From an uncultured Polaribacter sp. (GTDB lineage Bacteria; Bacteroidota; Bacteroidia; Flavobacteriales; Flavobacteriaceae), in assembly GCA_938084845.1 (NCBI GenBank), contig CALKEB010000016.1, positions 91,900 to 155,899 of the forward strand: DNA of 64,000 nt, in the 5' to 3' direction. This document shows, in pieces, positions 25,963 through 33,902 of the stretch. The notes under the pieces are model-generated. The model ran no database searches and was not told the origin of the DNA. It saw only the letters and a list, made by a program, of their open reading frames with translations. Numbering within the stretch: position 1 is the stretch's first letter; each line of letters starts with the position of its first letter. Both the position numbers and the translations under genes were made by a program.

Positions 25963-28182
25963 TTATCCTTTTACTTTAGTTGTTTTGTTTGATTTTTCTA
26001 TTAAATGTTCTTCAACAAAATTGGTCATTTTTGTATATAAATTCAATCTTGTATTTGTGCCTTTATAAATACCATGCGTTCTATCTGGAACAATAAACAT
26101 ATCAAATTGTTTATTCGCTTCAATAAGTGCATTTATCATTCTCATAGAATTTTGTACGTGTACATTGTCATCTCCTGTTCCATGAACCAATAAATAGTTT
26201 CCTTCTAATTTATCTGCATAGTTTATTGGAGAGTTTTCATCGTAACCACTTGCATTTTCCTGAGGAGTTTGCATGTAACGTTCTGTATAAACGGTATCGT
26301 AAAAGCGCCATGAAGTTACAGGTGCTACAGCAATTGCTGTAGAAAAAATATCACTTCCTTTTAGTAATGCATTAGTACTCATAAATCCACCAAAAGACCA
26401 TCCCCAAATACCGATGTTATCTTTATCTATGTAAGAGCGTTCAGCAAGTTTTTTAGCAGCAGCTATTTGATCTTCTACTTCGTATTTCCCTAATTCTTTT
26501 TGTGTAACTTTTTTAAAGTCTGCTCCTTTTAAACCTGTTCCTCGTCCATCTATACATACCACAATCATTCCTTTTTGGGCAAGCATGTTATGCCAATAAT
26601 CATTCGTGCCATTCCACCTGTTAGCCACTTGCTGAGATCCAGGACCAGAATATTGAAACATTAGTAGAGGATATGCTTTGTTTTCGTCAAAATCTACAGG
26701 TTTTATCATCCACATGTTTAAATCATTACCATTTATGTTAATGGTAGAAAATTCTTTAGGACTGATCTTGTAATCAGCCAACTGCTCTTTAAGTGTTGCA
26801 TTGTCTTTTACTACTTTTAACATTTCGCCTTCAGCCGAATATAAACTGTAAATAGGTGGAATTTCTGATGATGAAAATGTATTGATAAAATAGTTTAAGT
26901 TAGTGCTAAAAGCAGCCGAGTTTTGACCATCATTGTTGCTTAATAACTTTTTATGTTTACCATTCAAACCTATAGAATAAACGCCTCTATTGGTAGGTCC
27001 ATTTTCTACAGATTGATAATAGATCGTTTTTTTTGTAGGATTAAAGCCGTAATAATTAGTTACTTCCCAATCTCCTTTTGTTATTTGGCGGATTAACTTT
27101 CCATTAAAATCATAATGGTAAATATGGTTAAAACCATCTCTTTCACTTGTCCAAATAAAAGAATTATCAGCTAAAAATGTTAAGTTATCTGTAATGTCTA
27201 TATATGCTTTGTCAGTTTCATTTAACAATACTTTAGATGAATTTCTTAAAGCATTTACTTTATGAAGTTTTAAGTCGTTTTGATAACGGTTTAACGTTGT
27301 TGCTACTAAAACATTATTTTGATTAGACCATTTAATTCTAGGAATATACTCGTAAGTACCTAAATTAATCTTTTTCGAAGTGTTGTTTGCTAATGTATAC
27401 ATATGTAAAGTAACCTCTGCATTTTTTTCTCCTGCTTTAGGATATTTAAATACTTGTTGGTTTGGATACAACTCACTACCAACCATATCCATAGAGAATG
27501 TTGGTACATTAGATTCATCAAACCTTAAAAACGCTAAATAGTTACTATTTTTACTCCATTCAAATGCTCTAACAAATCCAAACTCTTCTTCATATACCCA
27601 ATCTGTAATTCCGTTTATAATGCTATTTTTTTGTCCATCTCGTGTAATTTTACGATTTGTGTTTCTAGAAAAATCTTTGATATAAATGTTATTATTTTTA
27701 GCATAGGCAACTTTTTTATTGTCTGGAGAAAATAAAGGTTCTTGAATGTTTTTGCCTATTAAAGAGAGTGTTTTTGAAGCGATGTCATAAGCATAAAATG
27801 TACCACTATAAGAACGTCTATAGATTTTTTTAAAGTCAGTACCTAAAATTAACTTAGTCTCATCGTCATTAAAAGCATAGGAAGAAAACCCATCTAACTC
27901 TTTTAAATTTTCACTACTAACAATAGTTTCAACTTTTTCTAAAGTACTATAGCTGTATTTATCAACAGTTGTATTGCCATTATCATCCCTATTCAAAAGG
28001 GAATAAAAATCACCATTCATAGAGTTTAGGGCATTCATTCTTTCTGTAGAAAAAGTACCATCCCAAATTTCTTCAAGCGTGATTTCTTTGGTCCCTGTCG
28101 GAATTTTTGTTAATGTATCTGAATTTTTTTCTTGGCAGCCTATAAAGAATAGAACAGCTGCTAATATTATTGATTGTTTCAT
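25963..28182 (-). CDS. dipeptidyl peptidase IV family serine protease, lipoprotein
   Basis: An S9B prolyl dipeptidase of 739 residues that removes Xaa-Pro dipeptides from peptides outside the cytoplasm. The start is placed at 28182, giving MKQSIILAAVLFFIGC with a lipobox (Cys16); an upstream frame to 28266 would bury this signal. The beta-propeller holds the double-Glu motif WVYEEEFGFVRAFEW. The alpha/beta-hydrolase domain has nucleophile GWSFGGFM, the aspartate in HGTGDDNVHVQN and the histidine in DRTHGIY. It is coupled with the peptide transporter downstream. Confidence 0.93.
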   Translation of the reverse strand: MKQSIILAAVLFFIGCQEKNSDTLTKIPTGTKEITLEEIWDGTFSTERMNALNSMNGDFYSLLNRDDNGNTTVDKYSYSTLEKVETIVSSENLKELDGFSSYAFNDDETKLILGTDFKKIYRRSYSGTFYAYDIASKTLSLIGKNIQEPLFSPDNKKVAYAKNNNIYIKDFSRNTNRKITRDGQKNSIINGITDWVYEEEFGFVRAFEWSKNSNYLAFLRFDESNVPTFSMDMVGSELYPNQQVFKYPKAGEKNAEVTLHMYTLANNTSKKINLGTYEYIPRIKWSNQNNVLVATTLNRYQNDLKLHKVNALRNSSKVLLNETDKAYIDITDNLTFLADNSFIWTSERDGFNHIYHYDFNGKLIRQITKGDWEVTNYYGFNPTKKTIYYQSVENGPTNRGVYSIGLNGKHKKLLSNNDGQNSAAFSTNLNYFINTFSSSEIPPIYSLYSAEGEMLKVVKDNATLKEQLADYKISPKEFSTININGNDLNMWMIKPVDFDENKAYPLLMFQYSGPGSQQVANRWNGTNDYWHNMLAQKGMIVVCIDGRGTGLKGADFKKVTQKELGKYEVEDQIAAAKKLAERSYIDKDNIGIWGWSFGGFMSTNALLKGSDIFSTAIAVAPVTSWRFYDTVYTERYMQTPQENASGYDENSPINYADKLEGNYLLVHGTGDDNVHVQNSMRMINALIEANKQFDMFIVPDRTHGIYKGTNTRLNLYTKMTNFVEEHLIEKSNKTTKVKG

Positions 28183-28303
28183 GATAGACCTTTTTTTTGA
28201 TAAAAGTTTGCCAAGTTTACGGAAAAATTGACAAAAAATTGCCATTTTATATAATTTTGAGGGCAAATAAAGAACACAATTTTGATTGAAAAGTAATTTT
28301 TAA

Positions 28304-28336
28304 CAAAAAAGCCTAACATTTTGTTAGGCTTTTTTT
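28304..28336 (-). terminator. terminator after the SPFH lipoprotein gene
   Basis: AAAAAAGCCTAACA pairs with TGTTAGGCTTTTTT; on the minus strand it lies 21 bases after the SPFH stop. Confidence 0.88.
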
Positions 28337-28356
28337 GAATACGTTATGTAAAAATA

Positions 28357-29166
28357 TTACTTATCTTTTTTCTTTTTAGAGGTGTTTTCTTTTTGATTTT
28401 CATTTACCAACAGTGGTGTTTTTCCATCAGTTATAATAATTTTTGCATTGTTAGATTTTGATAGTTCTTTAAACGCTTCGATAGCCTTAATTCTTATAAT
28501 GCCCTCTGTTAACCCTTCAGAAATTATGATTTGTGCATCTCTTTCTCCTTTTGCATTGATAATTTTTCTTTCTGCTTCAAGTTTTTCTTGGGTGAGTACA
28601 AATTCCATTCTCATGGCATCTTGTTCTGCTTGTAATTTCCTTTCAACAGAGCTAGCTAAGCCCCTAGGAAGTTGAATTTGTTTCATTAATACAGCAATTA
28701 ATTGTATGCCTTCTGCCTGTTTTTCTAGATTAATTTTCATTTTATCTAAAATCTCTCTTTCAATATCTGCTCTTTTTCCAGAGTGCATATCTTTTGCATA
28801 GAATTTTGCACAGACATCAGAAGCCGCAGATCTAAAAACACTAGTAATTACAGATTCATAATCTTTTCCTAAATTTTTTAAGACAGAGGCAATTTTTTCT
28901 CCCTCTAATCGATGTAAAATTGAAATCTCAGAATTCACACTCAACCCCTCTTTACTTGGTAAGCTTAAAAAAAGTTTTATGTTTTTTGTTTGTGTAGATT
29001 CTTTAACCACCTTACTGGTAATTGGATTGTATAAAATGGTGCCTTCCGTTTGAATGTTTCCTGTAAATTTTCCAAGTTTCTGTTTTATACCAACTTCTCC
29101 AGGTCTAATAACAGCACAACTTGATAATAATAGTAGTGATAAAAATAGTATGCTTAAATATTTCAT
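28357..29166 (-). CDS. SPFH/prohibitin-domain lipoprotein
   Basis: A 269-residue member of the band-7/SPFH (prohibitin-like) superfamily. The N-terminus MKYLSILFLSLLLLSSCAVI carries a lipobox (LLSSC, Cys17) instead of the usual transmembrane anchor. The SPFH domain runs from about residue 22 (RPGEVGIKQKLGKF) to about 180, followed by a coiled, charged region (VERKLQAEQDAMRMEFVLTQ; AERKIINAKGERDAQIII) that is the usual oligomerisation segment. It ends in a lysine-rich tail. Such proteins form ring-like membrane scaffolds; here the predicted lipid anchor would place it in the periplasm. Role unknown. Confidence 0.82.
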   Translation of the reverse strand: MKYLSILFLSLLLLSSCAVIRPGEVGIKQKLGKFTGNIQTEGTILYNPITSKVVKESTQTKNIKLFLSLPSKEGLSVNSEISILHRLEGEKIASVLKNLGKDYESVITSVFRSAASDVCAKFYAKDMHSGKRADIEREILDKMKINLEKQAEGIQLIAVLMKQIQLPRGLASSVERKLQAEQDAMRMEFVLTQEKLEAERKIINAKGERDAQIIISEGLTEGIIRIKAIEAFKELSKSNNAKIIITDGKTPLLVNENQKENTSKKKKDK

Positions 29167-29369
29167 AGTTCAAATTGTTAAAGTTAATATTACTTTTAAA
29201 TATAATAGTAATACTTTTGTTAATGCGTTTAAAATAATAACAATTTCTTATAAATTCATTGGTAAATTTTATATTAATTTTATTTATTTTCAGGCTGTTA
29301 TGCTTGTTTTTTGATGGTAATGATAACAATACTCTTTTAAAATATATACAGAGTTATCTTATATTCATT

Positions 29370-29377
29370 TATATTTG
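29370..29377 (+). promoter_or_regulatory. -7 element of the mevalonate operon
   Basis: TATATTTG is an exact consensus match ending 24 bases before the ATG at 29402. It overlaps the TTG at 29375, ruling that codon out as the start. Confidence 0.6.
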
Positions 29378-29401
29378 TTCTTTATAGTTATAGCTGCAGA
29401 A

Positions 29402-31135
29402 ATGAATAAAATGATATCAGGATTTTCTAAATTAACCAAACAAGAAAAAATTGATTGGTTAGTACAAAATAATTTAAATAACTCTTCGGATGCTATTGCT
29501 ACTATTAAGCAATATTGGAATACAGATGAAGGTATTCAGGAATTACATGATGAATTTATAGAGAACACCATTTCTAATTTTTATATGCCATTTGGTGTAG
29601 CACCGAACTTTAAGATCAATAATCAAAGTTATGTTTTACCGATGGTTATAGAAGAAAGTTCTGTAGTTGCAGCTGCCTCTAAAGTTGCTAAGTTTTGGAG
29701 CACCAGAGGTGGTTTTAAAACCAAAGTTTTAGGAACTACAAAAATAGGTCAGGTGCATTTCATGTTTTTTGGCGATAAATGTGATTTAATAACTTATTTT
29801 AATAAAAATAAAACAGAATTACGTGCGGTAACAGCTTCCATAACTAAAAATATGGAAAAAAGAGGAGGAGGTATTTTAGACATTTCTTTAGTTGATAAAA
29901 CAGATAAGCTCCCTAATTACTATCAATTGCATGTAACCTTTGAAACCAAAGATTCGATGGGTGCGAATTTTATAAATTCTTGCTTAGAGGCCATAGCAGA
30001 AAAGTTTGAAAATGAGGAGATAGAGATTGTAATGAGTATTTTATCTAATTATGTGCCAGAATGTTTAGTTAGGGCAGAGGTAAGTTGTAAAATAGAGGAA
30101 TTGGGAGGTGAAAACCCGAAAAAATTTGCAGAAAAATTCAAGCAAGCAGTAGATATTGCAGCTATAGAACCATACAGAGCAGTAACTCACAATAAGGGTA
30201 TTATGAATGGTATAGATGCTGTTGTTTTAGCTACGGGTAATGATTTCAGAGCTGTTGAAGCAGGTATACATGCCTATGCATCTAGAAGTGGTTCATATGC
30301 AAGTTTATCGCATTGTTCTGTTGCTAACGGAACTTTTAAATTTTGGTTAGAATTACCTTTAGCTCTAGGAACCGTTGGAGGATTAACCGCTTTGCACCCA
30401 ATGGCTAAATTGTCTTTAGAAATATTGCAAAAGCCTTCCGCAGAACAACTGATGCAAATTATGGCTGCAGCGGGTCTAGCTCAAAATTTTGCAGCATTAA
30501 GAGCGCTTACCACAAAAGGGATACAACATGGGCACATGAAAATGCATTTGCAAAATATATTAAATCAATTTAATGCCACAGAAGAAGAAAAAACAAAGGT
30601 AGAACTCTATTTTAAAGACAAAACAGTCTCTCACGCAGCTGTAGTAGAAAAAATAAAATCCTTAAGGGAAAAAGAAGTAACTTGGGTAGACATTTTAAAC
30701 GTTACCGAAATACGATCTAAATTGTCTTTACTAAACACGGATTCAAAAGCTGTATTTGGTAAAATGAACGCACAACAAATGATAGAGCACTTAAGTACAG
30801 TTACTCAAATTGCAAATGGCAATTGGGAAGTAGATGTGTTTGTGTCTGAGGAAAAATGTGCTCGAAGAAAACCTTTTTTAGATACAAATTTTGAACTTCA
30901 AGAAGGGTTTAAACCTTCTTATTTATCTGATGAGCCTTTAGCATTAAAATTTAATACTATTCAGGAGGCTATTAATGATTTAGAATACCAACTTCAAACG
31001 TTTTTAAATGTGTTTCAAAAAGACACGCAAAGAATAGTAGTTCATCCTTTTTTTGGACCATTGGACTTTGAGTATTGGAAAAAATATCAAACCAAACATT
31101 TCACACATCATTTTAAACAGTTTGCTTTATTGTAA
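29402..31135 (+). CDS. hydroxymethylglutaryl-CoA reductase with C-terminal DUF1569-like domain
   Basis: A class II-like HMG-CoA reductase, converting HMG-CoA to mevalonate for isoprenoid synthesis. The core (about residues 1-425) shows ENTISNFYMPFGVAPNF, VIEESSVVAAASKVAKFW with the catalytic Glu, TGNDFRAVEAGIHAYASRSG with the catalytic Asp, and the histidine region KGIQHGHMKMHL. Beyond it, about 145 residues form a second domain (KMNAQQMIEHLSTV; HPFFGPLDFEYWKKYQTKHFTHHFKQF) resembling DUF1569/DinB-like four-helix proteins. Known class II enzymes are about 430 residues, so this is a fusion. It starts an operon with the GYDIA kinase. Confidence 0.9.
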   Translation: MNKMISGFSKLTKQEKIDWLVQNNLNNSSDAIATIKQYWNTDEGIQELHDEFIENTISNFYMPFGVAPNFKINNQSYVLPMVIEESSVVAAASKVAKFWSTRGGFKTKVLGTTKIGQVHFMFFGDKCDLITYFNKNKTELRAVTASITKNMEKRGGGILDISLVDKTDKLPNYYQLHVTFETKDSMGANFINSCLEAIAEKFENEEIEIVMSILSNYVPECLVRAEVSCKIEELGGENPKKFAEKFKQAVDIAAIEPYRAVTHNKGIMNGIDAVVLATGNDFRAVEAGIHAYASRSGSYASLSHCSVANGTFKFWLELPLALGTVGGLTALHPMAKLSLEILQKPSAEQLMQIMAAAGLAQNFAALRALTTKGIQHGHMKMHLQNILNQFNATEEEKTKVELYFKDKTVSHAAVVEKIKSLREKEVTWVDILNVTEIRSKLSLLNTDSKAVFGKMNAQQMIEHLSTVTQIANGNWEVDVFVSEEKCARRKPFLDTNFELQEGFKPSYLSDEPLALKFNTIQEAINDLEYQLQTFLNVFQKDTQRIVVHPFFGPLDFEYWKKYQTKHFTHHFKQFALL

Positions 31136-32061
31136 TGAATTATTATTCTAACGGAAAATTATTACTTACTGGAGAATACCTTGTTTTAGAGGGTGCAAAA
31201 TCATTGGCTTTACCCACTAAATTTGGCCAAAATTTACATGTAAAAAAAAATAATTCACATCAACTAATATGGCGAAGTTTTACAGTTACTAAAGAGATTT
31301 GGTTTGAAGCCGTTTTTGATTTACCTAAACTTCGTTTATTATCTTGTAGTTTTAATTCTGAGAAAGAGGGCAGTGCAGAATTTATTGCAGAAACATTATT
31401 GGATATTTTAACAGAAGCAAAAAGGTTAAACTCTAATTTTTTAGCCTTAGATCATGGAATCGAAGTTACCACTGAATTAACCTTTCCTGGAAATTGGGGA
31501 TTAGGAAGTTCTTCTACGTTAATCAACTCTATTGCATCTTGGGCAAAAGTGGATGCTTTTCAATTATTGTGGAATTCTTTTAAAGGAAGTGGATATGATA
31601 TTGCATGTGCGCAAAATGATACACCTATATATTATCAAATAAAAGAGCAGAAACCTATAGTTGATTCAGTGGTTTTTAATCCTGAATTTAAAGATAATTT
31701 ATATTTTGTGTATTTGAACCAAAAACAAGATTCTAAAGATGGTATTGCAAAGTTTAGAGAAAGTAATATAGATTATAGTGCGCAAATTAATCGAATTTCA
31801 GAAATTTCTGACCAGTTCATTACTGTAAAATCGATAGATGTATTTAATTCACTTATTTTAGAGCACGAACAAATTATAAGTTCGATTATAAAATTACAGC
31901 CTGTTAAAGATAGATTATTTCCAGACTATTTTGGAGAGGTAAAAAGTTTAGGTGCTTGGGGTGGAGATTTTGTTTTAGCAACTGGTAACCAAGAGACACC
32001 TAACTATTTTAAAAATAAAGGATTTGAAACAATTCTTTCGTATTCAGAAATGATTTTATGA
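31135..32061 (+). CDS. GYDIA-family GHMP kinase
   Basis: A 308-residue GHMP-superfamily kinase. The start MNYYSNGKLLLTGEYLVLEG is mevalonate-kinase-like, the ATP-binding motif is GNWGLGSSSTLINSI (about residues 118-132), and GSGYDIACA gives the group its name. It begins on the last base of the HMG-CoA reductase stop (TAATG). The context makes a mevalonate or phosphomevalonate kinase role likely, but the group's substrate is inferred from neighbourhood rather than visible in sequence. Confidence 0.82.
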   Translation: MNYYSNGKLLLTGEYLVLEGAKSLALPTKFGQNLHVKKNNSHQLIWRSFTVTKEIWFEAVFDLPKLRLLSCSFNSEKEGSAEFIAETLLDILTEAKRLNSNFLALDHGIEVTTELTFPGNWGLGSSSTLINSIASWAKVDAFQLLWNSFKGSGYDIACAQNDTPIYYQIKEQKPIVDSVVFNPEFKDNLYFVYLNQKQDSKDGIAKFRESNIDYSAQINRISEISDQFITVKSIDVFNSLILEHEQIISSIIKLQPVKDRLFPDYFGEVKSLGAWGGDFVLATGNQETPNYFKNKGFETILSYSEMIL

Positions 32062-33278
32062 GTAAAGCAGTCATTATTGGAGGTGGTGCTGCTGGATATT
32101 TTACAGCTATAAATGCCAAAGAAAACAATCCTGAATTAGACATCACCATTTTAGAAAAAGGAAAAGATGTTTTGCAGAAAGTAAAAATTTCTGGAGGTGG
32201 TAGGTGTAATGTAACACATGCTTGTTTTACACCTAAAGAATTGATTGAATTTTATCCCAGAGGGAAAAAAGAATTGCTGGGTCCTTTTCATCAATTCATG
32301 ACTGGAGATACATTTGAGTGGTTTGAAAACAAAGGAGTGCCCTTGAAGATTGAGGGTGATAATAGAGTTTTTCCAGAAGCAAATACTAGTCAGGCAATTA
32401 TTGATTGCTTTCAAAACGCTGTTGATAAATTAGGAGTTAAAGTGTTTACAAACTGTGGTGTTAATGCAGTTTATCAGCAAGGAAAACAGTGGGTTATCAA
32501 TACAAAAAATAAGGATTTTATTGCAGACAAGCTAGTTGTCGCAGCTGGTAGTTCTAAGAAAGTATGGGAGCTTTGTAAAACACTAAATCATCATATTATA
32601 GAGCCTGTACCGTCTTTATTTACGTTTAATATAAAAGATAGTCGCTTGGTAGATTTATTAGGAACCTCTGTGCCAGACGCTACTGTAAAAATTATAGGGA
32701 CAAAGTTAGAGGCTTCTGGCCCTTTACTTATTACTCATTGGGGCATGAGCGGACCAGCAGTTTTAAAACTGTCAGCTTTTGGAGCACGTATTCTTGCGGA
32801 TAAGAACTATCAATACAATATTGAAGTAAATTGGCTTTCAAAATCATCTCAAAAAGTATTGAATATATTATTGAATTTAAAAAAGAAAGAACCTCGTAAA
32901 ACAGTTATTCTAAAATCGCCTTTTACAGAAATATCAAAAAGACTTTGGGAACGTTTTGTATTGTATGCAGATATCTCTAAACATCAAAACTGGGCAGATT
33001 TAAACGCTGCCCAATTAGAAAAATTAGCAAATCAATTAACAAAAGGGACTTTTAATGCAAATGGAAGAACTACATTTAAAGATGAATTTGTAACTGCTGG
33101 TGGGGTAGATTTAAAAGAAATAAATTTTAAACGTTTTGAAAGTAAACGACATAAAAATTTATTTTTTGTAGGTGAAGTTTTAAATATTGATGCTGTAACA
33201 GGGGGTTTTAATTTCCAAAATGCATGGACGGGGGGGTATATTTGTGCAAATGCTCTGGCAACAAGGACTAATGAATAA
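32058..33278 (+). CDS. HI0933/BaiN-family FAD-dependent oxidoreductase
   Basis: A 406-residue flavoprotein. The Rossmann FAD motif is AVIIGGGAAGYFTAINAK at the N-terminus, followed by the family signature VKISGGGRCNVTHAC; the C-terminal FAD-contacting segment is NLFFVGEVLNIDAVTGGFNFQNAWTGGY. The family includes oxidoreductases of uncertain substrate. It overlaps the GYDIA kinase by four bases (ATGA), so it may act on an isoprenoid product, but that is speculation from position. Confidence 0.85.
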   Translation: MSKAVIIGGGAAGYFTAINAKENNPELDITILEKGKDVLQKVKISGGGRCNVTHACFTPKELIEFYPRGKKELLGPFHQFMTGDTFEWFENKGVPLKIEGDNRVFPEANTSQAIIDCFQNAVDKLGVKVFTNCGVNAVYQQGKQWVINTKNKDFIADKLVVAAGSSKKVWELCKTLNHHIIEPVPSLFTFNIKDSRLVDLLGTSVPDATVKIIGTKLEASGPLLITHWGMSGPAVLKLSAFGARILADKNYQYNIEVNWLSKSSQKVLNILLNLKKKEPRKTVILKSPFTEISKRLWERFVLYADISKHQNWADLNAAQLEKLANQLTKGTFNANGRTTFKDEFVTAGGVDLKEINFKRFESKRHKNLFFVGEVLNIDAVTGGFNFQNAWTGGYICANALATRTNE

Positions 33279-33291
33279 TTAAATATAAAAA

Positions 33292-33846
33292 ATGGCATTA
33301 ACAGAATCAAATGAATTTGTATTGGGAACAAAAGCCCCAGATTTTACACTGATAAACACTGTAGACGATAAAGAATATTCTCTGGATCAACTAAAAGGTG
33401 CAAAAGGAACTGTGATTATGTTTATTTGTAATCACTGTCCTTTTGTAATTCATGTTAATACTGAATTGGTAAAAATGGCCAATGATTTTCAAAAAAAAGG
33501 GATAAACTTTATCGCTATTAGTTCTAATGAAATAGAAAATTACCCACAAGATGCGCCTAAATTTATGAAGCAGGTTGCAGAGAAATTAGCTTACCCTTTT
33601 CCATATTTATTTGATGAGACACAACAAGTTGCCAAAGCATATGATGCAGCGTGTACTCCAGATTTTTATGTTTTTGATTCAGTATTAAAAGCAGTTTACC
33701 ATGGTCAGTTAGACGATTCAAGACCAGGAAATTCATTGCCTTTAAACGGAAATGATATAAGAAATGCTCTAAACAATCTTTTAGAACATAAAGATAATTT
33801 GCAAAATCAGAAGCCAAGTATGGGCTGTGGTATAAAATGGAAATAA
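33292..33846 (+). CDS. thioredoxin-fold AhpC/TSA-like protein
   Basis: A 184-residue soluble protein of the peroxiredoxin/TlpA-like thioredoxin superfamily. It has KAPDFTLINTVDDKEYSLDQLKG, an active-site region GTVIMFICNHCPFVIHV (CxxC-like NHCP), and CTPDFYVFD as the cis-Pro/second-Cys region. The NHCPF signature marks a subgroup annotated as thioredoxin family protein in Bacteroidetes. It closes the operon 13 bases after the flavoprotein and precedes a strong terminator. Confidence 0.82.
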   Translation: MALTESNEFVLGTKAPDFTLINTVDDKEYSLDQLKGAKGTVIMFICNHCPFVIHVNTELVKMANDFQKKGINFIAISSNEIENYPQDAPKFMKQVAEKLAYPFPYLFDETQQVAKAYDAACTPDFYVFDSVLKAVYHGQLDDSRPGNSLPLNGNDIRNALNNLLEHKDNLQNQKPSMGCGIKWK

Positions 33847-33860
33847 TACTATTTTAAGCA

Positions 33861-33889
33861 AAAAAACCTCGCATTCGCGAGGTTTTTTT
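33861..33889. terminator. bidirectional terminator
   Basis: AAAAAACCTCGC pairs with GCGAGGTTTTTT. It separates the plus-strand mevalonate operon from the minus-strand metalloprotease. Confidence 0.9.
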
Positions 33890-33902
33890 ATCTATTTTCA
33901 GA

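Noticed and set aside
29375..29401. Upstream TTG start for HMG-CoA reductase
   Set aside because: The codon is part of the -7 promoter element, so it would not be transcribed as a normal start.
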